The notes beneath the pieces were generated by a model. It was not told the origin of the DNA. It ran no database searches and was given only the letters and a program-made list of their open reading frames with translations. The translations under genes were made by a program, and so were the position numbers. A stretch of 64,000 nucleotides of DNA from the NCBI GenBank assembly GCA_029265125.1, contig JAJUJX010000005.1:1-64000 (forward strand). The letters run 5' to 3'. This stretch comes from Tolumonas sp008015085 (GTDB lineage Bacteria; Pseudomonadota; Gammaproteobacteria; Enterobacterales; Aeromonadaceae). Positions 35,480 to 43,296 of the stretch are shown in pieces (position 1 is the first letter of the stretch; every line of letters begins with the position of its first letter).

Positions 35480-36448
35480 TTACTTTTTTTCTGCTGACGG
35501 CGCTGGTTCTGGTTTCAGAATAAAATCTTCACCCTGACGGATTTCATCACGCAGTGTGGGCAACATACCTTCCAGCGAGGCTTTTTCTGCCTGAGTTAAC
35601 GGGCCATATGGCAACACCTTATACCAACCCTCTTTGCCAAGGCGCATAGGCTGAGAGAAGAAGCGACTGTGCGGACTGCCTCCTTCGACATAGGCACATT
35701 CCACCACGTTTTCTTCGCCCATCAGGCCTCGAACTACAGCATTCACAAAACGGTAAGCTGCTGCCGCCATTGCCAATGTTGCAGATCCATTCCCTGCTTT
35801 GGCCTCGACAACCTCGGTACCTGCATCCTGAATATGATGTACCAGCGCAGCAGCCTCTTCATCGGTAAATTCAAAGCCACCGACCTGTGACATCACAGGT
35901 AAAATGGTTTTACCGCTATGACCACCGATGACATTAACTCTGATCGTGCCGGCAGCGCGATCCAGTGAATGAGCGACGAACGTTTCAGCCCGGATCACGT
36001 CCAGCATGGTCACACCAAACAACTTCTGCGGATTATAGACTCCGGCCCGTTTCAACACTTCAGCCGCAACCGGTACCATGCTATTGACTGGGTTGGTAAT
36101 AATGCAGAAACAGGCATTCGGACAAATCGACGCCCCGGCAGAAACCAGATTTTCTATAACACTGGCATTAAAACGGAACAGATCACTGCGATCCATCCCC
36201 GGTTTACGTGCGATACCAGCACAGATCACGACAACATTACTTCCTTCCAGCGCTTTGGGCAGATCATCACCAGCAAAGCCTTTTACAGCAACATCGGTAG
36301 GAATATGGCTTAAATCAACTGCAATACCCGGTGTCACTGGTGCCACATCATACAAAGCCAATTTAAAACCAGCGGGTAACTTCATTTTTAATAATAGGGA
36401 TAATGCTTGCCCTATACCACCAGCAGCACCGAGAACAGTTATTTTCAT
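35480..36448 (-). CDS. mdh: Malate dehydrogenase
   Basis: The 322-residue NAD-dependent TCA enzyme starts at ATG 36448, with GGAG 6 bases upstream. Seen are MKITVLGAAGGIGQALSLLL, KPGMDRSDLFRFNA, the ITNPVNSMVPVAAEVL loop, LDVIRAETFVAH, and the catalytic IGGHSGKTILPVMS. A Lys/Glu/Pro tail makes it about 10 residues longer than the E. coli enzyme. It is divergent from argR. Confidence 0.96.
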   Translation of the reverse strand: MKITVLGAAGGIGQALSLLLKMKLPAGFKLALYDVAPVTPGIAVDLSHIPTDVAVKGFAGDDLPKALEGSNVVVICAGIARKPGMDRSDLFRFNASVIENLVSAGASICPNACFCIITNPVNSMVPVAAEVLKRAGVYNPQKLFGVTMLDVIRAETFVAHSLDRAAGTIRVNVIGGHSGKTILPVMSQVGGFEFTDEEAAALVHHIQDAGTEVVEAKAGNGSATLAMAAAAYRFVNAVVRGLMGEENVVECAYVEGGSPHSRFFSQPMRLGKEGWYKVLPYGPLTQAEKASLEGMLPTLRDEIRQGEDFILKPEPAPSAEKK

Positions 36449-36765
36449 AGCAGGCTCCAATTTTATTGTTGTGATGGTAAATCTTATTGTTGTGATAAAA
36501 ATTGTCAGATATTGCTCATTTGAAAATAGTAGAAAGTTGCAGCGCCACCAAACACTCACACTTGAAGTGTGAGCTGCGTTTCACTCTTTTTATTATTTCA
36601 GACTGAATCGTTTAAGTGACTTTGGCGGGCATTTTTATATGCCGGAGAATGCAAACTGCAGCACAGTTCTTCGGGTTGAATATTGGTTTTTATGCAGCAA
36701 TCGTTGAAATATATGCAGCCAGACTGCAAAATTGTGGTTTATGAACGATTCATCTCGGATTTTAA
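36449..36765. promoter_or_regulatory. mdh-argR divergent intergenic region
   Basis: TTATTGTTGTGAT occurs twice at 36463-36475 and 36484-36496, a 21-base period equal to two helical turns, just upstream of mdh. Near argR, TGAA..TATGCA-like sites at 36677-36696 and 36705-36717 resemble degenerate ARG boxes, which would fit ArgR autoregulation. Neither assignment is certain. No gene was found. Confidence 0.4.
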
Positions 36766-37236
36766 ATGAAACCCGGCGAAAAACAGGAACAACTCGTTAA
36801 AGCATTCAAGGCCTTATTGCGGGAAGAGCGATTCGGTTCACAAGCTGAAATCGTAACCGCACTCAATGAAATTGGCTTTGAAAACATCAACCAGTCAAAA
36901 GTATCCCGCATGCTGAGTCGCTTCGGTGCAGTGCGCACCCGCAATGCGAAAATGGAGATGGTTTACTGTCTGCCTGTCGAACTCGGCATCCCGACGATCA
37001 ACAGCCCGTTGAAAAATCTGGTGCTGGACGTTGACCATAACGGCATTATTCTGGTGATCCACACTACACCGGGCGCAGCCCAATTAATCGCCCGAATGCT
37101 GGATTCATTAGGTAAGGCTGAAGGTATTCTCGGCACCATCGCAGGTGATGACACTATCTTTATCACACCAACGGCGGAATCAGATATCGACGAGTTATAT
37201 GACTCAGTGCTGGAACTGTTCGAACAAACCAACTAA
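36766..37236 (+). CDS. argR: Arginine repressor ArgR
   Basis: The 156-residue repressor has an N-terminal winged helix (EIVTALNEIGFENINQSKVSRMLSRFGAVRTRNAK). Its C-terminal arginine-binding/hexamerisation domain carries the GTIAGDDTIFI motif. Length is normal. The mdh-argR divergent pair is common in gammaproteobacteria. A terminator follows. Confidence 0.96.
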   Translation: MKPGEKQEQLVKAFKALLREERFGSQAEIVTALNEIGFENINQSKVSRMLSRFGAVRTRNAKMEMVYCLPVELGIPTINSPLKNLVLDVDHNGIILVIHTTPGAAQLIARMLDSLGKAEGILGTIAGDDTIFITPTAESDIDELYDSVLELFEQTN

Positions 37237-37265
37237 TAGTTCCTGATATCAGCTAACAGCATGAC

Positions 37266-37295
37266 ATCCAGTGATCGCTGATCACTGGATTTTTA
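37266..37295 (+). terminator. Terminator after argR
   Basis: ATCCAGTGATC and GATCACTGGAT form an 11-bp perfect stem with a 3-base loop, followed by TTTTAT. Confidence 0.85.
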
Positions 37296-37299
37296 TCTG

Positions 37300-38949
37300 T
37301 CACGATTCACTTTCTTTTGCCATATAAGGCAGTGTGACAATAAAGCTGGTGCCCCGCTCCGGATTATTACGGCAAACAATCGAACTGTTTTCAAACTGAG
37401 CCAGACTCTGTTTGACCAGATAGAGACCTAACCCGCGTTCTGTACCTTTGGTAGAAAATCCCCGCTCAAAAATGTGAGGCAACACGTCATCGGGTATTCC
37501 CTTGCCATTATCTTTGACCACAGCAAACAGAGAGCCCTCTTCATAATCCAATGCCACTGTGATGGCCGGCTCTGGAACACCGGTCAGCGCATCAATCGAA
37601 TTTTCCAGCAGATTACCAAGAATCGTCACTAGCACATGCAATTGATCCAGTTGGCTGGATTCAGGCAGATAACTGTCTTCAGTGACAGTTAAGGTGATCC
37701 CTTCTTCTCTGGCGTGATTGATTTTACCCAGCAGGAATCCGGCAATCACCGGGTCTTTGATCTGACGCATCAGAGCCCCGACATCATAATGATATTGCTC
37801 GGCTATCCCCATGATGTAATGCTCCAGCTGATCAAATGCCCTAATGTTTACCATACCCAGAATGACATGCAGTTTATTCATGAACTCATGCGCCTGCATA
37901 CGCAGTGCTTCGGCATAATTAGAAATACCACTCAGTCGCTGAACCAGTTGGTGAACTTCAGTTTTGTCCCGGAACGACACCACTGCACCGGCGATCTGAC
38001 CATTCACCCGAACAGGAACGCTACTACTCAGCAGATCCAGCCCGTTAAAACTCAGTTCTTCATCGTATTGCGCATTCCCGGTCTGTAACACCTCCTGCAG
38101 ATGCAGGATTTTTGGCCAATTTTTACTACCTTGTCCCTGCAACAGTTCATTAAATGACCCGTTCAACCGCAGCAGACGCTTCGCTTCATCATTGATCAAT
38201 GTAATTTCAGACTGGGTATTTACGGCAATCACCCCTTCGCGGATTGAGTGCAAAATCGCACTGCGCTGTTCCAGCAAACTGGCAATCTCCGATGGCTCCA
38301 TACCAAACATCATTGATTTGATTTTGTGCGCCAGATAAAACGCACCGACGGCCCCCACCACACCACCAAATAACAATGCAAGATAAGCAAATAAGAGGTT
38401 AGCAGAGATCGTAGCTTCTACTTTTTCTGTTGAAAGCCCTGCTGCAATGGCACCGACCTGTTGCCCTTGATAGTAAAACGGCGTGATCACCCGCACCGAA
38501 TAGCCTAGCGACCCCATCGCTTCGGTTATCGACTCCTGTCCATGCAGAGCTTTGACTTCATCCCCTCCCTTAAATCGCTGACCAATCATTTTTGGATCAG
38601 GATGGGTATGACGAATCGCATTCATGTCCATGACCGTGATGTAAAGCAATTCATTGTGTTTACGGACGGACTCTATGTATCTCTGTAAGGCTTGCTGTTG
38701 TTGGGGATCATTGATCGCTGCACCAACAAACGGGGTCTCAGCCAGTGTACGAGCAACGGCTCTGGCCTTCTCTTCGAGGCTGTTTTTAGTCAGGGCGGTT
38801 GATTGTGTAACAAAGATGGTATGTACAACCAGTAACACCAATGCGATGACAGTACAAACCAGCAGCATGATTCGGGTACGAAGTTTCAAAGGAGAAGACA
38901 GTCTGAGCACCAACGCTATTCCTTTCAGAAAATAACCGGGGAGGTTCAC
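37300..38949 (-). CDS. DcuS/CitA-type sensor histidine kinase
   Basis: The 549-residue inner-membrane kinase has TM1 at about 27-49, a periplasmic PASp/CACHE domain at about 50-182 and TM2 at about 183-207. The PASp domain carries the HTHPDPKMIGQRFKGGDE and GSLGYSVRVITPFYYQGQQVG signatures. A cytoplasmic PAS domain follows (220-325). The H-box is ALRMQAHEFMNKLHVILGM with His354, and the ATPase motifs are NLLENSIDAL, DNGKGIPDDV and GFSTKGTERGLGLYLV. This class senses citrate or C4-dicarboxylates. The neighbouring fumarase and dicarboxylate transporter suggest fumarate, malate or a relative. Its likely partner regulator lies about 8 kb away at 47147. Confidence 0.87.
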   Translation of the reverse strand: MNLPGYFLKGIALVLRLSSPLKLRTRIMLLVCTVIALVLLVVHTIFVTQSTALTKNSLEEKARAVARTLAETPFVGAAINDPQQQQALQRYIESVRKHNELLYITVMDMNAIRHTHPDPKMIGQRFKGGDEVKALHGQESITEAMGSLGYSVRVITPFYYQGQQVGAIAAGLSTEKVEATISANLLFAYLALLFGGVVGAVGAFYLAHKIKSMMFGMEPSEIASLLEQRSAILHSIREGVIAVNTQSEITLINDEAKRLLRLNGSFNELLQGQGSKNWPKILHLQEVLQTGNAQYDEELSFNGLDLLSSSVPVRVNGQIAGAVVSFRDKTEVHQLVQRLSGISNYAEALRMQAHEFMNKLHVILGMVNIRAFDQLEHYIMGIAEQYHYDVGALMRQIKDPVIAGFLLGKINHAREEGITLTVTEDSYLPESSQLDQLHVLVTILGNLLENSIDALTGVPEPAITVALDYEEGSLFAVVKDNGKGIPDDVLPHIFERGFSTKGTERGLGLYLVKQSLAQFENSSIVCRNNPERGTSFIVTLPYMAKESES

Positions 38950-39063
38950 TAAAACAGGGAAAATAAGATACGGGAAATAAGAGAGAAACTGTGAATGATT
39001 TTGCTCAAACGGTAAACTTTTCTGAAAACCTGCTGATTATCAGGCTTTCGGAAATGCTCAGTT

Positions 39064-39097
39064 AAAAAATCCAGTGCCTTACGGTCACTGGATTTTT
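39064..39097 (-). terminator. Intrinsic terminator after fumarase
   Basis: On the minus strand ATCCAGTG pairs with CACTGGAT and is followed by TTTTTT. It separates fumarase from the downstream kinase gene, which probably has its own promoter in the 114 bases that follow. Confidence 0.82.
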
Positions 39098-39139
39098 ATC
39101 TGATTTCAAGTCAGTTTTCGCTGACTGAATACCTGTTAA

Positions 39140-40786
39140 TTACTTCATCGCACAGCCTGAGCATTTCGCCTGGATCTGCTGGAAGAAATCATTGCCTTTG
39201 TCATCCACCAGAATGAATGCAGGGAAGTTTTCCACTTCAATCTTATAGATCGCTTCCATACCCAGTTCAGGGTAGGCAACACATTCCAGACTCTTGATAC
39301 TTTCCTGCGCCAGAATAGCAGCCGGACCACCGATACTGCCCAGATAGAAACCACCATGTTTATGGCAGGCATCCGTCACTTGCTGACTGCGGTTACCTTT
39401 CGCCAGCATGATCATGCTCGCACCGTGTGATTGCAGCAAGTCAACATAAGAGTCCATACGACCAGCCGTTGTCGGGCCTAATGAACCGGATGCATAACCT
39501 TCCGGAGTTTTGGCCGGGCCTGCGTAGTAGATCGGGTGATCTTTCACGTATTGCGGCAGCTCCTGACCGTTATCCAGCAGCTCTTTCAGTTTGGCGTGAG
39601 CAATGTCACGAGCCACAATGATAGTACCAGACAGAGACAGACGGGTTGAAACAGGATATTGCGACAGCTGAGCCAGGATCTCTTTCATCGGACGATTCAG
39701 GTTGATCTGCACAGCTTCACCTTCGCCAGCCTGACGCAGTTCTTCCGGAATGTACTGGCCTGGATTGGTTTCCAGTTTTTCGATCCAGATACCATCACGG
39801 TTGATCTTCGCTTTGATGTTACGATCTGCGGAGCAGGAAACACCCATACCAATCGGGCATGACGCACCGTGACGCGGCAGGCGGATCACACGGATATCGT
39901 GCGCGAAATATTTACCGCCGAACTGCGCTCCCAGCCCCAGACTCTGCGCTTCTTTCAGCAGTTCCTGTTCCAGTTGCACATCACGGAATGCCTGACCATG
40001 TTCATTACCTTCGGTTGGCAGACCATCATAGTAGCGGGTAGAAGCCAGTTTCACGGTTTTCAGCGTGCTTTCAGCTGATGTACCACCGACAACGAAAGCA
40101 ATATGGTATGGCGGGCAGGCGGCAGTACCTAATGAGCGCATTTTATCGACCAAGAAGTTTTTCAGTTTTTCCGGAGTCAATAAGGCTTTAGTTTCCTGAT
40201 ACAGGTAGGTTTTATTAGCAGAGCCACCGCCTTTAGCGATACACAGGAATTTGTATTCATTGCCATCCACACTGTACAAATCGATTTGTGCAGGAAGATT
40301 GGTACCCGTATTGGTCTCTTTGTACATATCCAGCGCAACAGTTTGTGAGTAGCGCAGGTTGTGTTCGGTATAGGCATTGTAAACACCACGAGTCAGTGCA
40401 GCTTCATCGCCGCCGCCAGTCCAGACACGCTGGCCTTTTTTACCCATGATGATAGCAGTACCGGTATCCTGACAGGTTGGCAGTACGCCTTTGGCAGAAA
40501 TTTCTGAGTTACGCAGAAATTGCAGTGCGACGTATTTGTCGTTTTCGCTGGCTTCCGGATCATTCAGGATCGCAGCAACCTGCTTTTTATGGGAAGTTCT
40601 CAGCATAAAAGACGCATCATAGAAAGCCTGCTGAGCCAGTAAGGTCAGCGCTTCTGGTGCAACTTTCAGGATCTCCTGACCTTCAAACTCACTGACAGAT
40701 ACATGATCTTTAGTCAGCAGATAGTACTCAGTTTCGTCTTTAGCGAGTGGGAACGGATCTTGGTAGTAAAACGGTTTGTTTGACAT
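39140..40786 (-). CDS. Class I fumarate hydratase
   Basis: The 548-residue [4Fe-4S] enzyme interconverts malate and fumarate. Seen are VLPTCQDTGTAIIMGKKGQ, RHGASCPIGMGVSCSADRNIK and KCSGCAMK at the C-terminus. The N-terminal alpha domain and C-terminal beta domain are fused, as in FumA/FumB. Length is normal. It lies 132 bases after the dicarboxylate transporter on the same strand, so it probably feeds fumarate to the reductase encoded divergently. FumA and FumB cannot be told apart by sequence alone. Confidence 0.93.
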   Translation of the reverse strand: MSNKPFYYQDPFPLAKDETEYYLLTKDHVSVSEFEGQEILKVAPEALTLLAQQAFYDASFMLRTSHKKQVAAILNDPEASENDKYVALQFLRNSEISAKGVLPTCQDTGTAIIMGKKGQRVWTGGGDEAALTRGVYNAYTEHNLRYSQTVALDMYKETNTGTNLPAQIDLYSVDGNEYKFLCIAKGGGSANKTYLYQETKALLTPEKLKNFLVDKMRSLGTAACPPYHIAFVVGGTSAESTLKTVKLASTRYYDGLPTEGNEHGQAFRDVQLEQELLKEAQSLGLGAQFGGKYFAHDIRVIRLPRHGASCPIGMGVSCSADRNIKAKINRDGIWIEKLETNPGQYIPEELRQAGEGEAVQINLNRPMKEILAQLSQYPVSTRLSLSGTIIVARDIAHAKLKELLDNGQELPQYVKDHPIYYAGPAKTPEGYASGSLGPTTAGRMDSYVDLLQSHGASMIMLAKGNRSQQVTDACHKHGGFYLGSIGGPAAILAQESIKSLECVAYPELGMEAIYKIEVENFPAFILVDDKGNDFFQQIQAKCSGCAMK

Positions 40787-40918
40787 TGCTCTACTCTCTC
40801 ATTATTTAAATTTTTATGATCATCATCTTATAGCCACCGACAGCAGGAATCATCTTCCCTGCTCACGGTGCAGATCCAAATACAGAAACAGCCGCCCTAT
40901 AGGGCAGCTGTTGGTTTA

Positions 40919-42430
40919 TCAGAACATCATCGCCATCCATGGATAGCCAATGATCAGCAGTGCCGCCAGGAAAATGGCACCGAAGATAGTACCGAGGCGC
41001 CAGTAATCTTTCGTCGGCAGATAACCACTACCGTAGTAAATCGGGCTTGGACCAGTACCGTATGGAGTGATGATGCCCATGACGCCCAGCGAGGTCACCA
41101 TCATCAGACAGAATACTTCCATATTAACACCCGGAATTGTGGATGCGATAGTCAGTGCCGCAGGCAGTAACGCCGTGGTATGTGCGGTAGAGCTGGCAAA
41201 CAGATAGTGCAGCAGGTAGAACGCGACCACGATCAGAATGGTGGCAGCAGTTGGTGAAACACCACTCATCAGCACGCCACCCTCTTTGCCTAACCAAGCA
41301 ATAAAACCTGTAGTTGATAAACCGTTTGCCAATGCAACCAGTGTTGCGAACCAGAAGAAGGTATTCCACGCTGGTTTGTTGCCAGTAATATCATTCCAGT
41401 TGAGTACGCCAGTCCACATCATCAGACCAATGATCAGCAGGGCTGCCATCGCAGGCTCAATCACAGATGCAGCAAAGATCCACATGATCAGAGCCGCACA
41501 CACGAAGACCAGCAACAGAATTTCGTTACGAGACAGACGACCCAGTTTCGCCAGCTCTGCGCTTGCCCAGCGAGGCACTTCATCATTAAATTTCACTTCT
41601 GGCGGATAGAAAATATAAGCCAGCAGCGGCATGGTCAGGATCAGCAGCACACCCAGTGGCAGGAACGCAACAAACCAGTTACCCCAGGTAATGTTGATAC
41701 CAACAGTGCTTTTAACCAGAGCCAGTGCCAGCAGGTTCGGTGCCAGTGCAGACAGGAACATAGAGCTGGTGATACAGGTTGCGGTGATTGCTACCCACAT
41801 CAGATACGAGCCGATCTTACGTGCGCTTGGGTCGTTTGGTTTTGAACCATACAGCGGTGGCAGATTCGCAATAATTGGGAAGATCGTACCACCACTACGA
41901 GCAGTATTGGATGGTGTAAATGGTGCCAGCAACAGATCAGCGAAAGTGATCGCATAGCCCAGAGTCAGACTGCGACGCCCCAAAAATTTCACCAGAATAA
42001 GCGCTAAACGACGACCAAACTGAGTTTTATCATAGCCAGCAGCGAACATAAAAGCGCCAAAGATCAGCCATACTGTGGAGTTACCAAAACCACTGACTGC
42101 CCATTTGAATGATTCTGCTGCCAATTTGAATTTCGGAGCAGCCATATCAGCCGGACTGAATAACACCCACTGGCTGGTCAGAGCAATCGCAACCACACCG
42201 GTCAAGCCAATTACCGCACCTGGCAGTGGCTCTAGAATCAGACCAACAATAACCCCTACGAAAATGGCAAAGTAATACCAGGCGTAAGGTTGTAATCCTT
42301 CCGGAACCGGCACTAATAGCAGCAGCAATGTCACCACAAACGGTGCCAGCATAAAGAAGAAGCGGTTTTTTGAACCACCAGATACTTTTTCGACAGTGTT
42401 AGTGTCGACTGGAACGCTCATTTCACTCAT
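40919..42430 (-). CDS. DASS-family dicarboxylate/anion transporter (CitT/TtdT-like)
   Basis: The 503-residue inner-membrane protein has about 12 hydrophobic segments. Family motifs are LLAPFTPSNTARSGGTIFPI and SSTAHTTALLPAALTIASTIPG, both matching the SNT substrate/sodium sites of the divalent-anion:Na+ symporter family, and GIITPYGTGPSPIYYGSGYL. CitT- and TtdT-type members exchange citrate, tartrate or malate for succinate. Here that would fit malate/fumarate uptake with succinate export. The start ATG 42430 is preferred because the 16 residues upstream are not transporter-like. Confidence 0.86.
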   Translation of the reverse strand: MSEMSVPVDTNTVEKVSGGSKNRFFFMLAPFVVTLLLLLVPVPEGLQPYAWYYFAIFVGVIVGLILEPLPGAVIGLTGVVAIALTSQWVLFSPADMAAPKFKLAAESFKWAVSGFGNSTVWLIFGAFMFAAGYDKTQFGRRLALILVKFLGRRSLTLGYAITFADLLLAPFTPSNTARSGGTIFPIIANLPPLYGSKPNDPSARKIGSYLMWVAITATCITSSMFLSALAPNLLALALVKSTVGINITWGNWFVAFLPLGVLLILTMPLLAYIFYPPEVKFNDEVPRWASAELAKLGRLSRNEILLLVFVCAALIMWIFAASVIEPAMAALLIIGLMMWTGVLNWNDITGNKPAWNTFFWFATLVALANGLSTTGFIAWLGKEGGVLMSGVSPTAATILIVVAFYLLHYLFASSTAHTTALLPAALTIASTIPGVNMEVFCLMMVTSLGVMGIITPYGTGPSPIYYGSGYLPTKDYWRLGTIFGAIFLAALLIIGYPWMAMMF

Positions 42431-43296
42431 AGTTTTTTCTTCAGTAGTTAATAATTCTGTAGTAAATGACCCACGCATGCTGATTTTTCGGCCAAAAATA
42501 TAGTTACTGCGATATACAGAAACTTAAATTTTTCCCGACAGAAAATATGCTGACTTCGCATTAAAATGGGTCAGATTTAATTAGTTTAATTTTTTTAATT
42601 ACTTTAGTTTCAAAAGTGATGACAAATTAATTTTTGATGATAATTGCTTTAATGAAAATTAAATAACAGCACCTGGCACTCATATAAATCAGTATAATCA
42701 TTTTTTAAAAAAACAGCAGTTGATCTTGATCATAATTTTATAATGACAGTTGATAGCATTGTGACGCACAAATAACCAGCCTAGATAGTGATTTGCAAAC
42801 TAAAATAGTCACCTGACATCGAAGATTATCAATCATCAGATAAACAATTGATTTACATGTAAAAATAATCAGATAAAGACTATTAAAACAAAACATAACC
42901 ATCTGATACATAAACAATTTATTTTAATTGTTACAGCGATGTTATTAAATTGATAAATATTTATCAGTAAAAATTTAATTAAAACAACAAACACAAAACA
43001 TTTATTATCGGAATGACAACAACTGACAAACGGACAATCAAATAAGCCGAAATTAGTTATTTAACTAATGTAACCGGGCTTTAAAGAAAAAAATGAATAT
43101 CATATTCCCTGTGAGCTAATTACATTTAACAGACATTGTTCGCCCTCGTATTCATAACGAGAGCAAATCCAGTTAAAAATTAGTTTTTATTGCAATAAGA
43201 ATTACCCCTACACCATTCTGAAAAAATAAAAAAATTATCAACGGGAATCAATTTCTTAAATCTATCTATTAGTTTTTTAGTTTGGAGCTGATCTAT
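42431..43296. promoter_or_regulatory. 866-base AT-rich regulatory region between the transporter and fumarate reductase genes
   Basis: No gene was found. It holds an FNR-like site, TTGAT-CTTG-ATCAT (42720-42733), and TTGTG-ACG-CACAA (42759-42771). It also holds perfect palindromes TGATAAAT-ATTTATCA (42951-42966) and ATTAGTTA-TT-TAACTAAT (43052-43069). Two TGTTA repeats 11 bases apart (42929 and 42940) have ArcA-box spacing. ATCAGATAAA recurs near 42835 and 42869. Together they suggest anaerobic control of the divergent units and binding by the CitB-type regulator. Assignments are by eye. Confidence 0.5.
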
